In this document: positions 8,728 to 18,346 of the stretch, piece after piece
How the letters are laid out: every line of letters begins with the position of its first letter
Numbering within the stretch: the first letter of the stretch is position 1
Assembly: GCF_018760785.1 (NCBI RefSeq)
Contig: NZ_JAHHZO010000002.1
Span: 248,001 to 312,000, forward strand
Direction: 5' to 3'
Length of the DNA: 64,000 bases
DNA from: Rhizobium sp. CSW-27
Lineage (GTDB): Bacteria > Pseudomonadota > Alphaproteobacteria > Rhizobiales > Rhizobiaceae
Position numbers and translations under genes: made by a program
Notes under the pieces: model-generated
The model's input: the letters and a program-made list of their open reading frames with translations, nothing else
The model's database searches: none
What the model was told of the DNA's origin: nothing

Positions 8728-10305
8728 ATGGCCGCCACGACTGCCACGGCGGGCGCCATTCCCGCCGATCCCCCGATGGACAGACGCAAGCTGATCGCGT
8801 TCTTCGCGATGGTGGTCGGCATGTTCATGTCCATTCTCGACATCCAGATCGTGTCGGCCTCGCTGTCGGAAATCCAGGCCGGCCTTTCCGCCGGCTCCGA
8901 CGAGGTGGCCTGGGTCCAGACCTCCTACCTGATCGCCGAGGTCATCATGATCCCGCTGTCGGGCACGCTGGCGCGCATCCTTTCGACCCGGGTGCTGTTC
9001 ACCGTCTGCGCGGCCGGCTTCACGCTGTCCTCGGCACTCTGCGCCACGGCGACCAATATCGAGCAGATGATCATCTACCGCGCGCTGCAGGGCTTCATCG
9101 GCGGCGGCATGATCCCCTCCGTCTTCGCCGCGGCCTTCACCATCTTTCCGCCGTCCAAGCGCTCGGTGGTATCGCCGATCATCGGCCTCATCGCCACGCT
9201 GGCGCCGACCATCGGCCCGACCGTCGGCGGCTATCTCAGCAATGCCTTTTCCTGGCACTGGCTGTTTCTGGTCAATATCGTGCCCGGGATCATCGTCACC
9301 GTGCTGGCCTGGACCTTCATCAACTTCGACAAGCCGCAGCATGAGCTGATGAAGCGGTTCGACTGGCTGGGGCTTGCCTCCATGGCCGTCTTCCTCGGGT
9401 CGCTCGAATATGTGCTGGAAGAGGGCAACAGCAAGGACTGGTTCAGCGACGAGCACATCGTCGCCGGTGCCGTGGCCATGACCGTTGGTGCGGTGATCTT
9501 CTTCTGGCGTGCCTTCCGGGTGGATTTCCCGGTGGTCGACCTCAAGGCCTTCACCAACCGCAATTTCGCCTTCGGCTCGCTGTTCTCCTTCATCATGGGT
9601 GTGGGCCTCTACGGTCTCACCTATATCTATCCGCTCTATCTCGCCCGCATTCGCGGCTATGATGCGCTGATGATCGGCGAGACGATGTTCGTCTCGGGTC
9701 TCGCGATGTTCTTCACCGCGCCGGTGGCCGGCTTCCTGTCGAACAAGCTCGATCCGCGCGTGATGATGGCGATCGGCTTCTTCGGCTTCGCGCTCGGCAC
9801 CTATATGGTGACGGGACTGACGGCGGACTGGGATTTCTACGAGCTGCTGGTTCCGCAGATCCTGCGCGGCTGCTCGCTGATGCTGTGCATGGTGCCGATC
9901 AACAACGTGGCGCTCGGCACCCTGCCGCCGCAGCGCATCCAGAACGCCTCCGGCCTTTACAACCTCACCCGAAACCTCGGTGGCGCCGTGGGCCTTGCCA
10001 TCATCAACACCATGCTGACCCAGCGGGCCGACGAGCATTATGCGAGGCTTTCCGAGCATGTGAACTACGGCAACCCGGCAGCACTCGACTGGCTGAGCAA
10101 TGTCGAGGCCAATTACAATGCCTATGGCATCGATGGCACCACGGCGGCACTCAGCAAGCTGTCCGGCATCGTCACGCAGCAGGCAACCGTCATGTCCTTC
10201 ATCGACGTCTTCATGGCCCTGACCGTGCTGTTTGCCTCGCTGATCCTGCTGGTCATGCTGATTTCCAAGCCGCGTGCGGCTGCGCCTGCCGGAGGTGGCC
10301 ACTAA
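8728..10305 (+). CDS. DHA2-family MFS drug efflux transporter (EmrB/QacA type)
   Basis: 525 aa, 14 predicted membrane segments, preceded by GCGAAGGAG. The N-terminus carries the conserved acidic-plus-dialogue region MFMSILDIQIVSASLSEIQ (motif D1-like) and the motif C region IGPTVGGYLSNAFSWHWLF. It works with the adaptor encoded just upstream and probably exports lipophilic drugs or plant phenolics by proton antiport. The operon ends at a strong terminator 50 nt after the stop. Substrate unknown. Confidence 0.93.
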   Translation: MAATTATAGAIPADPPMDRRKLIAFFAMVVGMFMSILDIQIVSASLSEIQAGLSAGSDEVAWVQTSYLIAEVIMIPLSGTLARILSTRVLFTVCAAGFTLSSALCATATNIEQMIIYRALQGFIGGGMIPSVFAAAFTIFPPSKRSVVSPIIGLIATLAPTIGPTVGGYLSNAFSWHWLFLVNIVPGIIVTVLAWTFINFDKPQHELMKRFDWLGLASMAVFLGSLEYVLEEGNSKDWFSDEHIVAGAVAMTVGAVIFFWRAFRVDFPVVDLKAFTNRNFAFGSLFSFIMGVGLYGLTYIYPLYLARIRGYDALMIGETMFVSGLAMFFTAPVAGFLSNKLDPRVMMAIGFFGFALGTYMVTGLTADWDFYELLVPQILRGCSLMLCMVPINNVALGTLPPQRIQNASGLYNLTRNLGGAVGLAIINTMLTQRADEHYARLSEHVNYGNPAALDWLSNVEANYNAYGIDGTTAALSKLSGIVTQQATVMSFIDVFMALTVLFASLILLVMLISKPRAAAPAGGGH

Positions 10306-10355
10306 CCCCTATCCCTTCTCGCATCCCCCCGCCAATCCACCGCCGAGAAGGGTTT

Positions 10356-10386
10356 GGGCCGTCGCGCAAGCGGCGGCCCTTTTTTC
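10356..10386 (+). terminator. Terminator of the emrAB-like operon
   Basis: Hairpin with arms GGGCCGTCGC and GCGGCGGCCC and a 4-nt loop, followed by a run of six T residues. Confidence 0.85.
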
Positions 10387-10452
10387 TGCCTCCGTCGCGA
10401 TTTCTGATTTACGTACCTCAGAAGTCGCGCTATGTCTCCCGGCGGAGGAGAC

Positions 10453-11478
10453 ATGAAGCCAACCGTCCATGACATCGCAGCCCATGCGGGCGTCAGCCTG
10501 GCAACCGTCGACCGGGTGCTGAACGGGCGCGCGGGCGTGCGGCCGGTGACCCGCCAGAAGGTGGAGGCGGCCATCGAGGCACTTGGCTTCGTGCGTGACG
10601 TGGCGGCCGCCAATCTCGCCAAGGGGCGCGTCTACAGCTTCGTCTTCATCCTGCCCGCCAACGACAATTCCTTCATGCAGAACCTTCGGGCCGAGGTTCG
10701 GGCCGCTGCCGAAAGGGGGCTGCGCGAGCGCATGTCGCTTGCCACCCAAGATGTTCCGGCCTTCGACGTTGGCGCTCTCGTGGCGGCTCTGGAGAGGGCG
10801 GAGCGGGAGAGGCCGGATGGCGTCGCCTTCGTCGCCATCGATGCACCGGAGGTTCGCGCCGCGGCGGACAGGCTGATGGAGCAGGGCATCGCCGTGGTGA
10901 CCCTCGTCTCCGATCTCAGCGGTTCGCGGCGCGTGCATTTCGCCGGCATCGACAATATCGCGGCCGGGCGCACGGCGGGAACGCTGCTGGGCCGCTTTCT
11001 CGGCAGCCGGCCGGGGCCGGTTCTGCCGCTTGCCGGCTCGCTGATGGTGCGCGACCACCGGGAGCGCCTGGAAGGGTTCGGCGCCGTGATGGCGCAGCAG
11101 TTTGCCGCCCGCCGCATCCTGCCCGTTCGGGAAGGGCGCGACGATCCGGCCGAGACCGGCCGGCTGGTGGAGGAGGCGCTTCGCGCGCATCCGGATCTCG
11201 CCGGCATCTACAGCGCCGGTGCCGGCAATCGCGGCCTCATTCGGGCGCTGGAAGCGCAAGGGGCAGGCCCGCGTCCCGTCGTCATCGTGCACGAACTGAC
11301 CGGCGCCACCCGCGAGGCCCTGTCGCGCGAGCGGATCGATTGCGTGCTGAACCAGGATGCCGGCCATGAGGTGCGCAGTGCCATCCGCGTGCTGAAGGCC
11401 GAAGCCGATGGCTCGGCGGTGGTTGCGGCCCAGGAGCGCATTCGTATCGACATCTTCTTGAAGGACAATCTGCCCTGA
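10453..11478 (+). CDS. LacI-family repressor, likely xylose regulator
   Basis: 341 aa from an ATG with GGAGGAG seven nt upstream. The N-terminal HTH is TVHDIAAHAGVSLATVDRVLNGRAGV (quoted here as two parts: TVHDIAAHAG and VSLATVDRVLNG), followed by a periplasmic-binding-protein-like effector domain. It heads a same-strand cluster with xylB (28-nt gap) and xylA, so it is the natural candidate for a pentose-responsive regulator. No convincing operator is visible in its own 5' region. It is also one candidate binder for the CTGCAACGTTGCAG-type sites at 19440 and 21948. Confidence 0.88.
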   Translation: MKPTVHDIAAHAGVSLATVDRVLNGRAGVRPVTRQKVEAAIEALGFVRDVAAANLAKGRVYSFVFILPANDNSFMQNLRAEVRAAAERGLRERMSLATQDVPAFDVGALVAALERAERERPDGVAFVAIDAPEVRAAADRLMEQGIAVVTLVSDLSGSRRVHFAGIDNIAAGRTAGTLLGRFLGSRPGPVLPLAGSLMVRDHRERLEGFGAVMAQQFAARRILPVREGRDDPAETGRLVEEALRAHPDLAGIYSAGAGNRGLIRALEAQGAGPRPVVIVHELTGATREALSRERIDCVLNQDAGHEVRSAIRVLKAEADGSAVVAAQERIRIDIFLKDNLP

Positions 11479-11506
11479 ACAACAGGGCAGCAAAGGAGGA
11501 AACCTG

Positions 11507-12955
11507 ATGTATCTCGGTCTCGATCTCGGCACGTCCGGCGTCAAAGCCATGCTGATCGACGGCGACCAGCGCGTTATCGGCTCGGCCACCGGCAGTCTCG
11601 ATGTCTCGCGTCCGCATCCCGGCTGGTCGGAACAGGATCCGGCCCACTGGATCGCGGCGACTGAGGAAGCGGTGGCGGCGCTGAAGGCGGCGCATCCCGC
11701 AGCACTCGCCGCCGTGCGTGGCATCGGCCTGTCCGGTCACATGCATGGCGCCACCCTCATCGATGCGGACGACAAGGTGCTACGCCCCTGCATCCTCTGG
11801 AACGACACCCGCTCCTTCGCGGAAGCCGCGGTACTCGATGCCGATCCGCGCTTCCGGGCGCTGACCGGCAATATCGTTTTCCCCGGCTTCACCGCGCCGA
11901 AGCTCGTCTGGGTAAAGCACAACGAGCCGGACATCTTTGCCCGCGTCGCCAAGGTTCTGCTGCCCAAGGATTACCTTCGGCTCTGGCTGTCCGGCGAGCA
12001 CATTTCCGAAATGTCCGATTCCGCCGGCACCAGCTGGCTGGATACCGGCAAGCGCGCCTGGTCGCCGGAGCTACTCGCAGCGACCGATCTCGATGAAGGC
12101 CAGATGCCGCATCTGGTGGAAGGCACCGAGCAGGCCGGCACGCTGCGCGCCGAACTGGCTGCGGCCTGGGGCATGCAGCAGGGGGTCGTCATTGCCGGCG
12201 GTGCCGGCGACAACGCAGCCTCGGCCTGCGGCATGGGCACGGTGGCCGAAGGCCAGGCCTTCGTCTCGCTCGGCACGTCCGGCGTGCTGTTTGCCGCCAA
12301 CGGTTCCTATCTGCCGAAGCCGGAAAGTGCCGTGCACGCCTTCTGCCACGCGCTGCCCGGCACCTGGCACCAGATGGGTGTCATCCTGTCTGCCACCGAT
12401 GCCTTGAACTGGCATGCGCGGGTGACGGGCCGCTCGGCCGGCGACCTTGCCGCAGAGGTGGGCGACCATCTGAAGGCGCCGACGGGCGTCACCTTCCTGC
12501 CCTACCTCTCCGGCGAGCGCACGCCGCACAATGATGCAAAAATCCGTGGCGCCTTCATCGGGCTCGGCCATGAAACCGGTCGTGCAGAGCTGACGCAGGC
12601 GGTGATGGAAGGCGTGACCTTTGCCATCCGGGACAGTCTGGAAGCGCTGAAATCCGCTGGCACCAGCATCGGACGGGTGACGGCAATCGGCGGCGGTTCG
12701 CGTTCGCGCTACTGGCTGGCCTCGATTGCCACCGCGCTCGGCCTTCCCGTCGACATTCCGGCCGATGGCGATTTCGGTGCAGCCTTTGGCGCGGCCCGTC
12801 TCGGGCTGATTGCCGCGACCGGCGCCGATCCGCTTGCCGTCTGCACTGCGCCGCAGACGGCGGAGACGGTGGAGCCGGTCTCTGCGCTGACATCGGCGTA
12901 TGACACCGCCTACCACCGCTACCGGGCGCTCTATCCGGCGATCCGGGGGATTTGA
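11507..12955 (+). CDS. xylB: Xylulokinase
   Basis: 482-aa FGGY-family sugar kinase that phosphorylates D-xylulose to xylulose 5-phosphate with ATP. Seen: the ATP-binding start [15 protein letters not shown], the sugar-binding [13 protein letters not shown], the central [13 protein letters not shown], and a C-terminal GGGSRSRYW. It is preceded by AAAGGAGG. The neighbouring xylose isomerase supplies its substrate, which makes the xylulokinase call stronger than a generic FGGY call. Confidence 0.95.
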   Translation: MYLGLDLGTSGVKAMLIDGDQRVIGSATGSLDVSRPHPGWSEQDPAHWIAATEEAVAALKAAHPAALAAVRGIGLSGHMHGATLIDADDKVLRPCILWNDTRSFAEAAVLDADPRFRALTGNIVFPGFTAPKLVWVKHNEPDIFARVAKVLLPKDYLRLWLSGEHISEMSDSAGTSWLDTGKRAWSPELLAATDLDEGQMPHLVEGTEQAGTLRAELAAAWGMQQGVVIAGGAGDNAASACGMGTVAEGQAFVSLGTSGVLFAANGSYLPKPESAVHAFCHALPGTWHQMGVILSATDALNWHARVTGRSAGDLAAEVGDHLKAPTGVTFLPYLSGERTPHNDAKIRGAFIGLGHETGRAELTQAVMEGVTFAIRDSLEALKSAGTSIGRVTAIGGGSRSRYWLASIATALGLPVDIPADGDFGAAFGAARLGLIAATGADPLAVCTAPQTAETVEPVSALTSAYDTAYHRYRALYPAIRGI

Positions 12956-12959
12956 AGGA

Positions 12960-13075
12960 GGCGCGCCCCCCTCATCCGCCTGCCGGCACCTTCTCCCCGC
13001 GGGGGAGAAGGGACAAGCGGCACGCGCCGGCATTGCCCTCTCCCCTCTGGGAGAGGGCAGGGTGAGGGAGCCTCA
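12960..13075. repeat. GC-rich palindromic intergenic mosaic repeat
   Basis: Between xylB and xylA lie two hairpin cores, CCTTCTCCCCGCGGGGGAGAAGG (arms CCTTCTCCCC / GGGGAGAAGG) and CCCTCTCCCCTCTGGGAGAGGG (arms CCCTCTCC / GGAGAGGG), each bracketed by CTCATCCGC-like ends. This is the style of rhizobial RIME/REP-like elements. It is transcribed with the operon and may affect xylA mRNA stability. Confidence 0.7.
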
Positions 13076-13121
13076 TCCGCACACTGTTCGAAGACAATAC
13101 ACCAACCAAGGAGGACGACCC

Positions 13122-14432
13122 ATGTCGACAGGCTTTTTCGGCGATATCCAGAAGATCAAGTATGAAGGCGAAGGCAGCACCAATCCGCTCGCCTTCCGCC
13201 ACTACAACCCGGATGAAGTGGTGCTCGGCAAGCGGATGGAAGACCATCTGCGCTTTGCCATTGCCTACTGGCACACCTTCGTCTGGCCGGGCACCGACCC
13301 GTTCGGCGGCAACACGTTTGAGCGTCCGTGGTTCAAGGACACGATGGACGCCGCCAAGCTGAAGGCCGACGTGGCCTTCGAATTCTTCCAGCTGCTCGGC
13401 ACGCCCTATTACTGCTTCCACGATGCCGATGTGCGTCCGGAAGGCGCGAATTTCGCGGAAAACACGAAGAACCTCAACGAGATCGTCGATTACTTCGCCG
13501 AAAAGCAGGCGGCCACCGGCGTGAAGCTCCTGTGGGGCACGGCGAACATGTTCTCGCATCGCCGCTACATGTCGGGTGCGGCGACCAATCCGGATCCGGA
13601 TGTGTTTGCCTTTGCTGCGGCGACCGTGAAGACCTGCATCGATGCGACGCAGCGTCTGGGCGGCGAGAACTACGTGCTGTGGGGCGGCCGCGAGGGCTAC
13701 GAGACCCTGCTCAACACCGATCTCAAGAAGGAAATGGACCAGATGGGCCGCTTCCTGAACCTTGTGGTCGAATACAAGCACAAGATCGGCTTCAAGGGCG
13801 CGATCCTGATCGAGCCGAAGCCGCAGGAGCCGTCCAAGCACCAGTATGACTATGACGTCGCAACCGTCTACGGCTTCCTGAAGAACTACGGCCTCGAGAA
13901 GGAAGTGAAGGTCAACATTGAACAGGGTCATGCGATCCTGGCCGGCCACTCCTTCGAGCACGAACTGGCGCTGGCCAATGCGCTTGGCATCTTCGGTTCG
14001 ATCGACATGAACCGCAACGACTACCAGTCCGGCTGGGATACCGACCAGTTCCCGAACAACGTGCCGGAAATGGCGCTCGCCTATTACCAGGTGCTCGCCG
14101 GCGGCGGCTTCACGACGGGCGGCACGAACTTCGATGCCAAACTGCGCCGTCAGTCGCTCGATCCGGAAGACCTGCTGATCGGCCATATCGGCGGCATGGA
14201 TTGCTGCGCGCGTGGTCTGAAGGCCGCGGCGAAGATGATCGAGGACAAGGCCCTGTCCGGCCCGCTGTCTGCCCGTTATGCCGGCTGGGACAAGCCCGAG
14301 AACCAGGCCATGCTGCGCGGCGAGGAAAGCCTCGATGCGATTGCGGCCCGCGTGGAAAGCCAGAACATCAACCCGCAGCCGAAGTCCGGCAAGCAGGAGC
14401 TTCTGGAAAACGTGGTCAACCGCTACGTCTGA
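13122..14432 (+). CDS. xylA: Xylose isomerase
   Basis: 436 aa, start ATG 13122 with AAGGAGGA upstream. It interconverts D-xylose and D-xylulose in the cytoplasm. Class signatures are intact: [13 protein letters not shown] with the catalytic His/Asp, [15 protein letters not shown], and the metal-site stretch [15 protein letters not shown]. Length and N-terminus (about 40 residues before the barrel) match the proteobacterial class II enzymes. An upstream in-frame extension is repeat sequence and is rejected. Its neighbours are xylB and lacI; a separate sugar ABC transporter lies convergent downstream. Confidence 0.98.
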   Translation: MSTGFFGDIQKIKYEGEGSTNPLAFRHYNPDEVVLGKRMEDHLRFAIAYWHTFVWPGTDPFGGNTFERPWFKDTMDAAKLKADVAFEFFQLLGTPYYCFHDADVRPEGANFAENTKNLNEIVDYFAEKQAATGVKLLWGTANMFSHRRYMSGAATNPDPDVFAFAAATVKTCIDATQRLGGENYVLWGGREGYETLLNTDLKKEMDQMGRFLNLVVEYKHKIGFKGAILIEPKPQEPSKHQYDYDVATVYGFLKNYGLEKEVKVNIEQGHAILAGHSFEHELALANALGIFGSIDMNRNDYQSGWDTDQFPNNVPEMALAYYQVLAGGGFTTGGTNFDAKLRRQSLDPEDLLIGHIGGMDCCARGLKAAAKMIEDKALSGPLSARYAGWDKPENQAMLRGEESLDAIAARVESQNINPQPKSGKQELLENVVNRYV

Positions 14433-14459
14433 TGAAGAACCGGTCGGGGTGGGCCTGCC

Positions 14460-15569
14460 TCACCTCGACCGCATCGCCGAGGTGACGGAACCGCGCACGA
14501 TCAGATCCGGCATGATGAGGATCTCTTCCGTGCCGGCACCTGGCTCCGCGAGTTGTTTGAGAAGAAGCGCCATGGCCTGCCGGCCGATCGCCGAGCGTGG
14601 CTGGCGCACGGTGGTGAGCGGCGGGTTGAGATAGGTCGCCTGCGCCACGTCGTCGAAGCCGATGACGGAAAAGTCGCGGGGCAGATCATAGCCGCGCGCC
14701 GCAAGGCCGTTGATCACGCCGATGGCGGTCGCGTCATTGACGCACATGAAGGCGCTCGGCAGTGTATCGCGCATGAACAGCTGCTCGACGGCAAGCCGGC
14801 CGCTTTCGACCGAGCCTTCGCCTTCGATCACGATCCGCTTTTCGGGCGGGATCCGGGCGGCATCGAGCGCCAGATCATAACCCTTGCGGCGGCGCACATG
14901 GCCGAGCTTCGTTCGGGAATCGCCGATGAAGGCGATGGAGCGGTGACCGGAGGCGAGCAGATACTCTGCCGCCTTGCGGGCGCCGGCGGTATCATCCACG
15001 CCGACATAGGACACGCGCGCGCCAAACACCGGTTCGAACACCGCAACCGTCGGCGGCAGGCGCTGGGACAGTTCCTGGTGGCCGAACGGCTCGTGGCCGG
15101 TGAACAGCACGAGGCCCGCCGCCTGGTTGGAGTTGAGAAACTTCAGATAGTCGAGCCCCCGTTCGGGATCGTTCTGGGTATGGCCGATCAGCACGCCATA
15201 GCCATGGGCGCGCGCCTCGTTCTCGATGCCGATCAGGATGGAGGAGAAGTTCGGGTCGCCGATATCGGGCGCCAGCACCAGGATCATGTTGGAGCGGCCC
15301 ATGCGCAGCGAGCGCGCCATGGCGTTCGTGGTGTAGCCGGTAATCGCGATCGCCTGGTTCACGCGCTGCCGCGTCGATTTCGCCACCTTGTCCGGCGTGT
15401 GGATGGCGCGGCTGACGGTCGCGATCGAGACCTCCGCGAGGCGGGCAACGTCTTCGATCGTGGCAGGCGCTGCATTGGACAAGGGTCGCAATCCGGTTTC
15501 GGCATCTCTGCGAATGGCTTGAAGCGATCCGGCCCGCGTCGCAACAGGCAAGTGCGGAACGGACCGCAT
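14460..15569 (-). CDS. LacI-family repressor of the adjacent sugar ABC operon
   Basis: 369 aa from the ATG at 15569 (GGGGA just upstream). The HTH is ATIEDVARLAEVSIATVSRA, and the hinge and effector domain follow (GYTTNAMARSLRMGRSNMILVLAPDIG). Starts at 15590 and 15611 are in frame but fall in or between the operator palindromes at 15589-15625, so I prefer 15569. It is divergent from the ABC transporter genes, with both operators between them. Its sugar ligand is unknown. Confidence 0.9.
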   Translation of the reverse strand: MRSVPHLPVATRAGSLQAIRRDAETGLRPLSNAAPATIEDVARLAEVSIATVSRAIHTPDKVAKSTRQRVNQAIAITGYTTNAMARSLRMGRSNMILVLAPDIGDPNFSSILIGIENEARAHGYGVLIGHTQNDPERGLDYLKFLNSNQAAGLVLFTGHEPFGHQELSQRLPPTVAVFEPVFGARVSYVGVDDTAGARKAAEYLLASGHRSIAFIGDSRTKLGHVRRRKGYDLALDAARIPPEKRIVIEGEGSVESGRLAVEQLFMRDTLPSAFMCVNDATAIGVINGLAARGYDLPRDFSVIGFDDVAQATYLNPPLTTVRQPRSAIGRQAMALLLKQLAEPGAGTEEILIMPDLIVRGSVTSAMRSR

Positions 15570-15588
15570 AATCCCCAATGATTGGATC

Positions 15589-15604
15589 ATGTAAACCTTT
15601 ACAT
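15589..15604. promoter_or_regulatory. LacI-type operator 1 (ATGTAAACCTTTACAT)
   Basis: 16-bp palindrome with arms ATGTAAA / TTTACAT, in the gap between the divergent lacI and ABC genes. It is the reverse complement of operator 2, at 21-bp centre-to-centre spacing. Confidence 0.85.
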
Positions 15605-15609
15605 CGCTC

Positions 15610-15625
15610 ATGTAAAGGTTTACAT
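15610..15625. promoter_or_regulatory. LacI-type operator 2 (ATGTAAAGGTTTACAT)
   Basis: Same 7-bp arms as operator 1, two helical turns away. It lies 40 nt before the ABC ATPase start, so a bound dimer would cover that promoter region. Confidence 0.85.
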
Positions 15626-15664
15626 ACTGCTGCCATGCGGTTGAGGAGCCGCTGGGAGGAACGC

Positions 15665-17191
15665 ATGACGACCACTGGGGAGGGGGCGCAGACGCCGGTG
15701 CTTTCGGCTGAGCGCGTGTCGAAGAGCTTTGGCGAGGTCCAGGTTCTGTTCAGCGTCGATTTCGACGTGATGCCCGGCGAGGTGCATGCGCTGGTCGGCG
15801 AAAACGGCGCCGGCAAGTCGACGCTGGTCAAGATCCTGTCCGGCTTCGAAAGCCCGAGTTCCGGGCGGCTGCTGCTGGATGGCGAACCGGTTTCGCTGCC
15901 GGCCAATGGCGACGCGGAAGCCCTCGGCATCATCCTCATTCACCAGGAATTCAATCTTGCCGAACATCTGACCGTTGCCGAGAGCCTCTTCCTCGGCCGT
16001 GAGGTCACCCGCTTCGGCATTCTGGACCGCCGCTTCATGCGGGCGGAAACCCGCCGCATCCTTGACATGCTGGGCTCGCATGTGGACGAGGATGCACTGA
16101 TCGGCACGCTCGCGGTCGCCGACAAGCAGATGGTGGAAATCGCCAAGGCGATCAGCCGCGAGGCGCGTGTGATCTTCATGGATGAGCCGACCGCGGTGCT
16201 TTCGCGTGAAGAGACGGACATCCTGTTCGATCAGGTACGCAAGCTGCGCGCCGCCGGCACCAGCTTCGTCTTCGTGACCCACAAGCTGAACGAGGTCATG
16301 GAGCTTAGCGACCGCGTGACCGTGCTGCGCGACGGGCAGTGGATCAAGACGGCGCCGACCTCGCTCCTTGATAGCGATTCCATCGCCCAGTTGATGGTTG
16401 GACGCGAACTCTCCAGCCTTTACCCCGCCAAGCAGGAGCCGGACGTGGACGAGGATGTCGTTCTATCCGTGCGCGGGCTTTCCACCTCCTATGTGAAGGA
16501 TGTCAGCTTCGAGTTGCGCAAGGGCGAGGTGCTGGGCTTTTCCGGCCTGATCGGCTCCGGCCGCACGGAGATCATGGAGGCAATTACCGGTCTGCGGCCA
16601 CGGCTTGCCGGCGATGTGCTGGTGCATGGCGCGCCGCTTGCCCCCGAGGATTTCCGCGAGGCGGTGCGCCGCGGCCTTGCCTACATGACCAAGGATCGCA
16701 AGGGGCGCGGCCTGCTGCTGGACGAGGGCATGACACCCAATCTGACGCTGCAGTCGCTGGAGCGGCATGTGCGCTTCGGCTATCTCGATCCGGCGCGTGA
16801 GCGCGAGGCGATGGCGCGTGCGAAGCGCCGTTTCGATATCCGCGTGCGCGACGACCGGGTGCGGGTCGGGCGCATGTCCGGCGGCAACCAGCAGAAGCTG
16901 ATGCTGGCCAAGGTGATGGAGACGGGACCTAAGATCATCATCATCGATGAGCCGACGCGCGGCATCGATGTCGGCACCAAGCAGCAGATCTATCATTTCA
17001 TCGCAGCCCTTGCCCGCGAAGGATGTTCCGTCATCGTCGTCTCCTCGGAAATGCCCGAGGTGATTGGCCTGTGCACCCGCGTTGCGGTGATGCGCGAGGG
17101 GCATCTGGTCGGCATGCTGGAAGGCGACGACATCAACGAACAGACCATCATGCGCTATGCGGCGGGCCTGAAGAGGCAGGCCGCCGTCTGA
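15665..17191 (+). CDS. Ribose-type sugar ABC transporter, double ATPase subunit
   Basis: 508 aa with two ABC domains, as in RbsA/XylG/MglA. Domain 1 has Walker A GENGAGKST (~45), and Walker B is IFMDEPTAVL. Domain 2 has a degenerate P-loop (SGLIGSGRTE) but a full signature MSGGNQQKLMLAKV and Walker B IIIDEPTRGIDVG. The start at ATG 15665 follows GGGAGGAACGC; the upstream extension runs through the operators. It energises import with the permease (17201/17261) and binding protein (18347). Confidence 0.94.
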   Translation: MTTTGEGAQTPVLSAERVSKSFGEVQVLFSVDFDVMPGEVHALVGENGAGKSTLVKILSGFESPSSGRLLLDGEPVSLPANGDAEALGIILIHQEFNLAEHLTVAESLFLGREVTRFGILDRRFMRAETRRILDMLGSHVDEDALIGTLAVADKQMVEIAKAISREARVIFMDEPTAVLSREETDILFDQVRKLRAAGTSFVFVTHKLNEVMELSDRVTVLRDGQWIKTAPTSLLDSDSIAQLMVGRELSSLYPAKQEPDVDEDVVLSVRGLSTSYVKDVSFELRKGEVLGFSGLIGSGRTEIMEAITGLRPRLAGDVLVHGAPLAPEDFREAVRRGLAYMTKDRKGRGLLLDEGMTPNLTLQSLERHVRFGYLDPAREREAMARAKRRFDIRVRDDRVRVGRMSGGNQQKLMLAKVMETGPKIIIIDEPTRGIDVGTKQQIYHFIAALAREGCSVIVVSSEMPEVIGLCTRVAVMREGHLVGMLEGDDINEQTIMRYAAGLKRQAAV

Positions 17192-17260
17192 GGCGCGGCA
17201 ATGGCAGACACGGCATGGCAGGGAAGGCGGCAACAGACCGCGGGGAGGACAGATTTGGCC

Positions 17261-18274
17261 ATGAGCATCCATTCGGGCAGTGAAGGCGCCACCACCATCC
17301 GCCGGCGCAGCTGGCGCGATGTCGATCTGCGCGCGGTCGCACCCTTTGCGGCGCTGGCGCTGCTGATTGTGATCGGCGCGCTGGTCAATCCCAATTTCAT
17401 CAGCATCACCAACCTTGCCAATGTGGCGACCCGCTCGGCCTTCATCGCAATCATTGCCGTCGGTGCGACCTTCGTCATCTCGGCGGGCGATCTGGATCTC
17501 TCCGTGGGATCGATGGTGGCCTTCGTTGCCAGCCTGATGATCCTGTTCATGAATTCCGGCGTGATTGCCGATCCGGCGCTGATGCTGGCTGCCGCCATGG
17601 GGTTGACGGTGGTGATCGGCTCGCTCTGCGGCCTGGCGAACGGCCTCATCACCACGGTCGGGCGCATCGAACCCTTCATCGCCACACTCGGCACGATGGG
17701 CATCTATCGCGGGCTGACCACATGGCTGTCGCAGGGCGGCGCGATTACGCTTCGCTCCGCCGAGCAGCAGGCGCTCTACCGGCCGGCCTATTTCGGTTCC
17801 GTTCTCGGCCTGCCGGTGCCGATCCTCGTCATCCTGATCGTCACCGCCATTGCCGCCTTCATTCTCTATCGCACCCGCTACGGCCGGCATGTCACGGCGG
17901 TCGGCTCCAGCCGTGACGTGGCGCGCTATTCGGGCATCGCCGTCAACCGCGTGCGCACCGTCGCCTTCATCATCCAGGGGCTTTGCGTGGCAATCGCCGT
18001 GCTGCTCTACGTGCCGCGCCTCGGCTCCACCTCGGCCACCACCGGCATTCTGTGGGAGTTGCAGGCGATCACCGCCGTCGTGGTCGGCGGAACGGCGCTG
18101 AAAGGGGGCGCGGGGCGTGTCTGGGGCACCATCTGCGGCGCCTTCATCCTCGAACTGGTCGGCAACATCATGCTGCTGTCCAACTTCATCAGCGAATATC
18201 TGATCGGGGCGATCCAGGGCTCGATCATCATCATTGCCATGCTCGTGCAGCGTTCGCTGACGCGCAGGGCCTGA
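17261..18274 (+). CDS. Ribose-type sugar ABC transporter permease
   Basis: 337 aa with about ten hydrophobic segments, RbsC/XylH family (LANVATRSAFIAIIAVGATFVI; DLDLSVGSMVAF; TVGRIEPFIATLGTMGIYRGL). The start is ambiguous: ATG 17261, TTG 17255 (best spaced after GGGGAGGA) or ATG 17201 (GAGG seven nt upstream); all are in frame. It forms the membrane channel for the sugar delivered by the binding protein encoded next. Confidence 0.92.
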   Translation: MSIHSGSEGATTIRRRSWRDVDLRAVAPFAALALLIVIGALVNPNFISITNLANVATRSAFIAIIAVGATFVISAGDLDLSVGSMVAFVASLMILFMNSGVIADPALMLAAAMGLTVVIGSLCGLANGLITTVGRIEPFIATLGTMGIYRGLTTWLSQGGAITLRSAEQQALYRPAYFGSVLGLPVPILVILIVTAIAAFILYRTRYGRHVTAVGSSRDVARYSGIAVNRVRTVAFIIQGLCVAIAVLLYVPRLGSTSATTGILWELQAITAVVVGGTALKGGAGRVWGTICGAFILELVGNIMLLSNFISEYLIGAIQGSIIIIAMLVQRSLTRRA

Positions 18275-18346
18275 TCGGGTTCCGGGCGTGTCATGGGGGC
18301 GCCCGGTTCCGTCTGCCTCAATTCCCCGTCTTCTGGGAGGAAGAAC

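Noticed and set aside
8704..10302. A 532-codon minus-strand frame opposite the efflux pump
   Set aside because: Shadow of the MFS gene; the sense protein has 14 helices and a clear RBS.
14441..14470. Hairpin between convergent xylA and lacI as a terminator
   Set aside because: It overlaps the lacI coding end and lacks a T run; support is too weak to list.
15570..15611. Upstream starts of the second LacI gene
   Set aside because: They fall in or between the operator palindromes, and the RBS is better for 15569.
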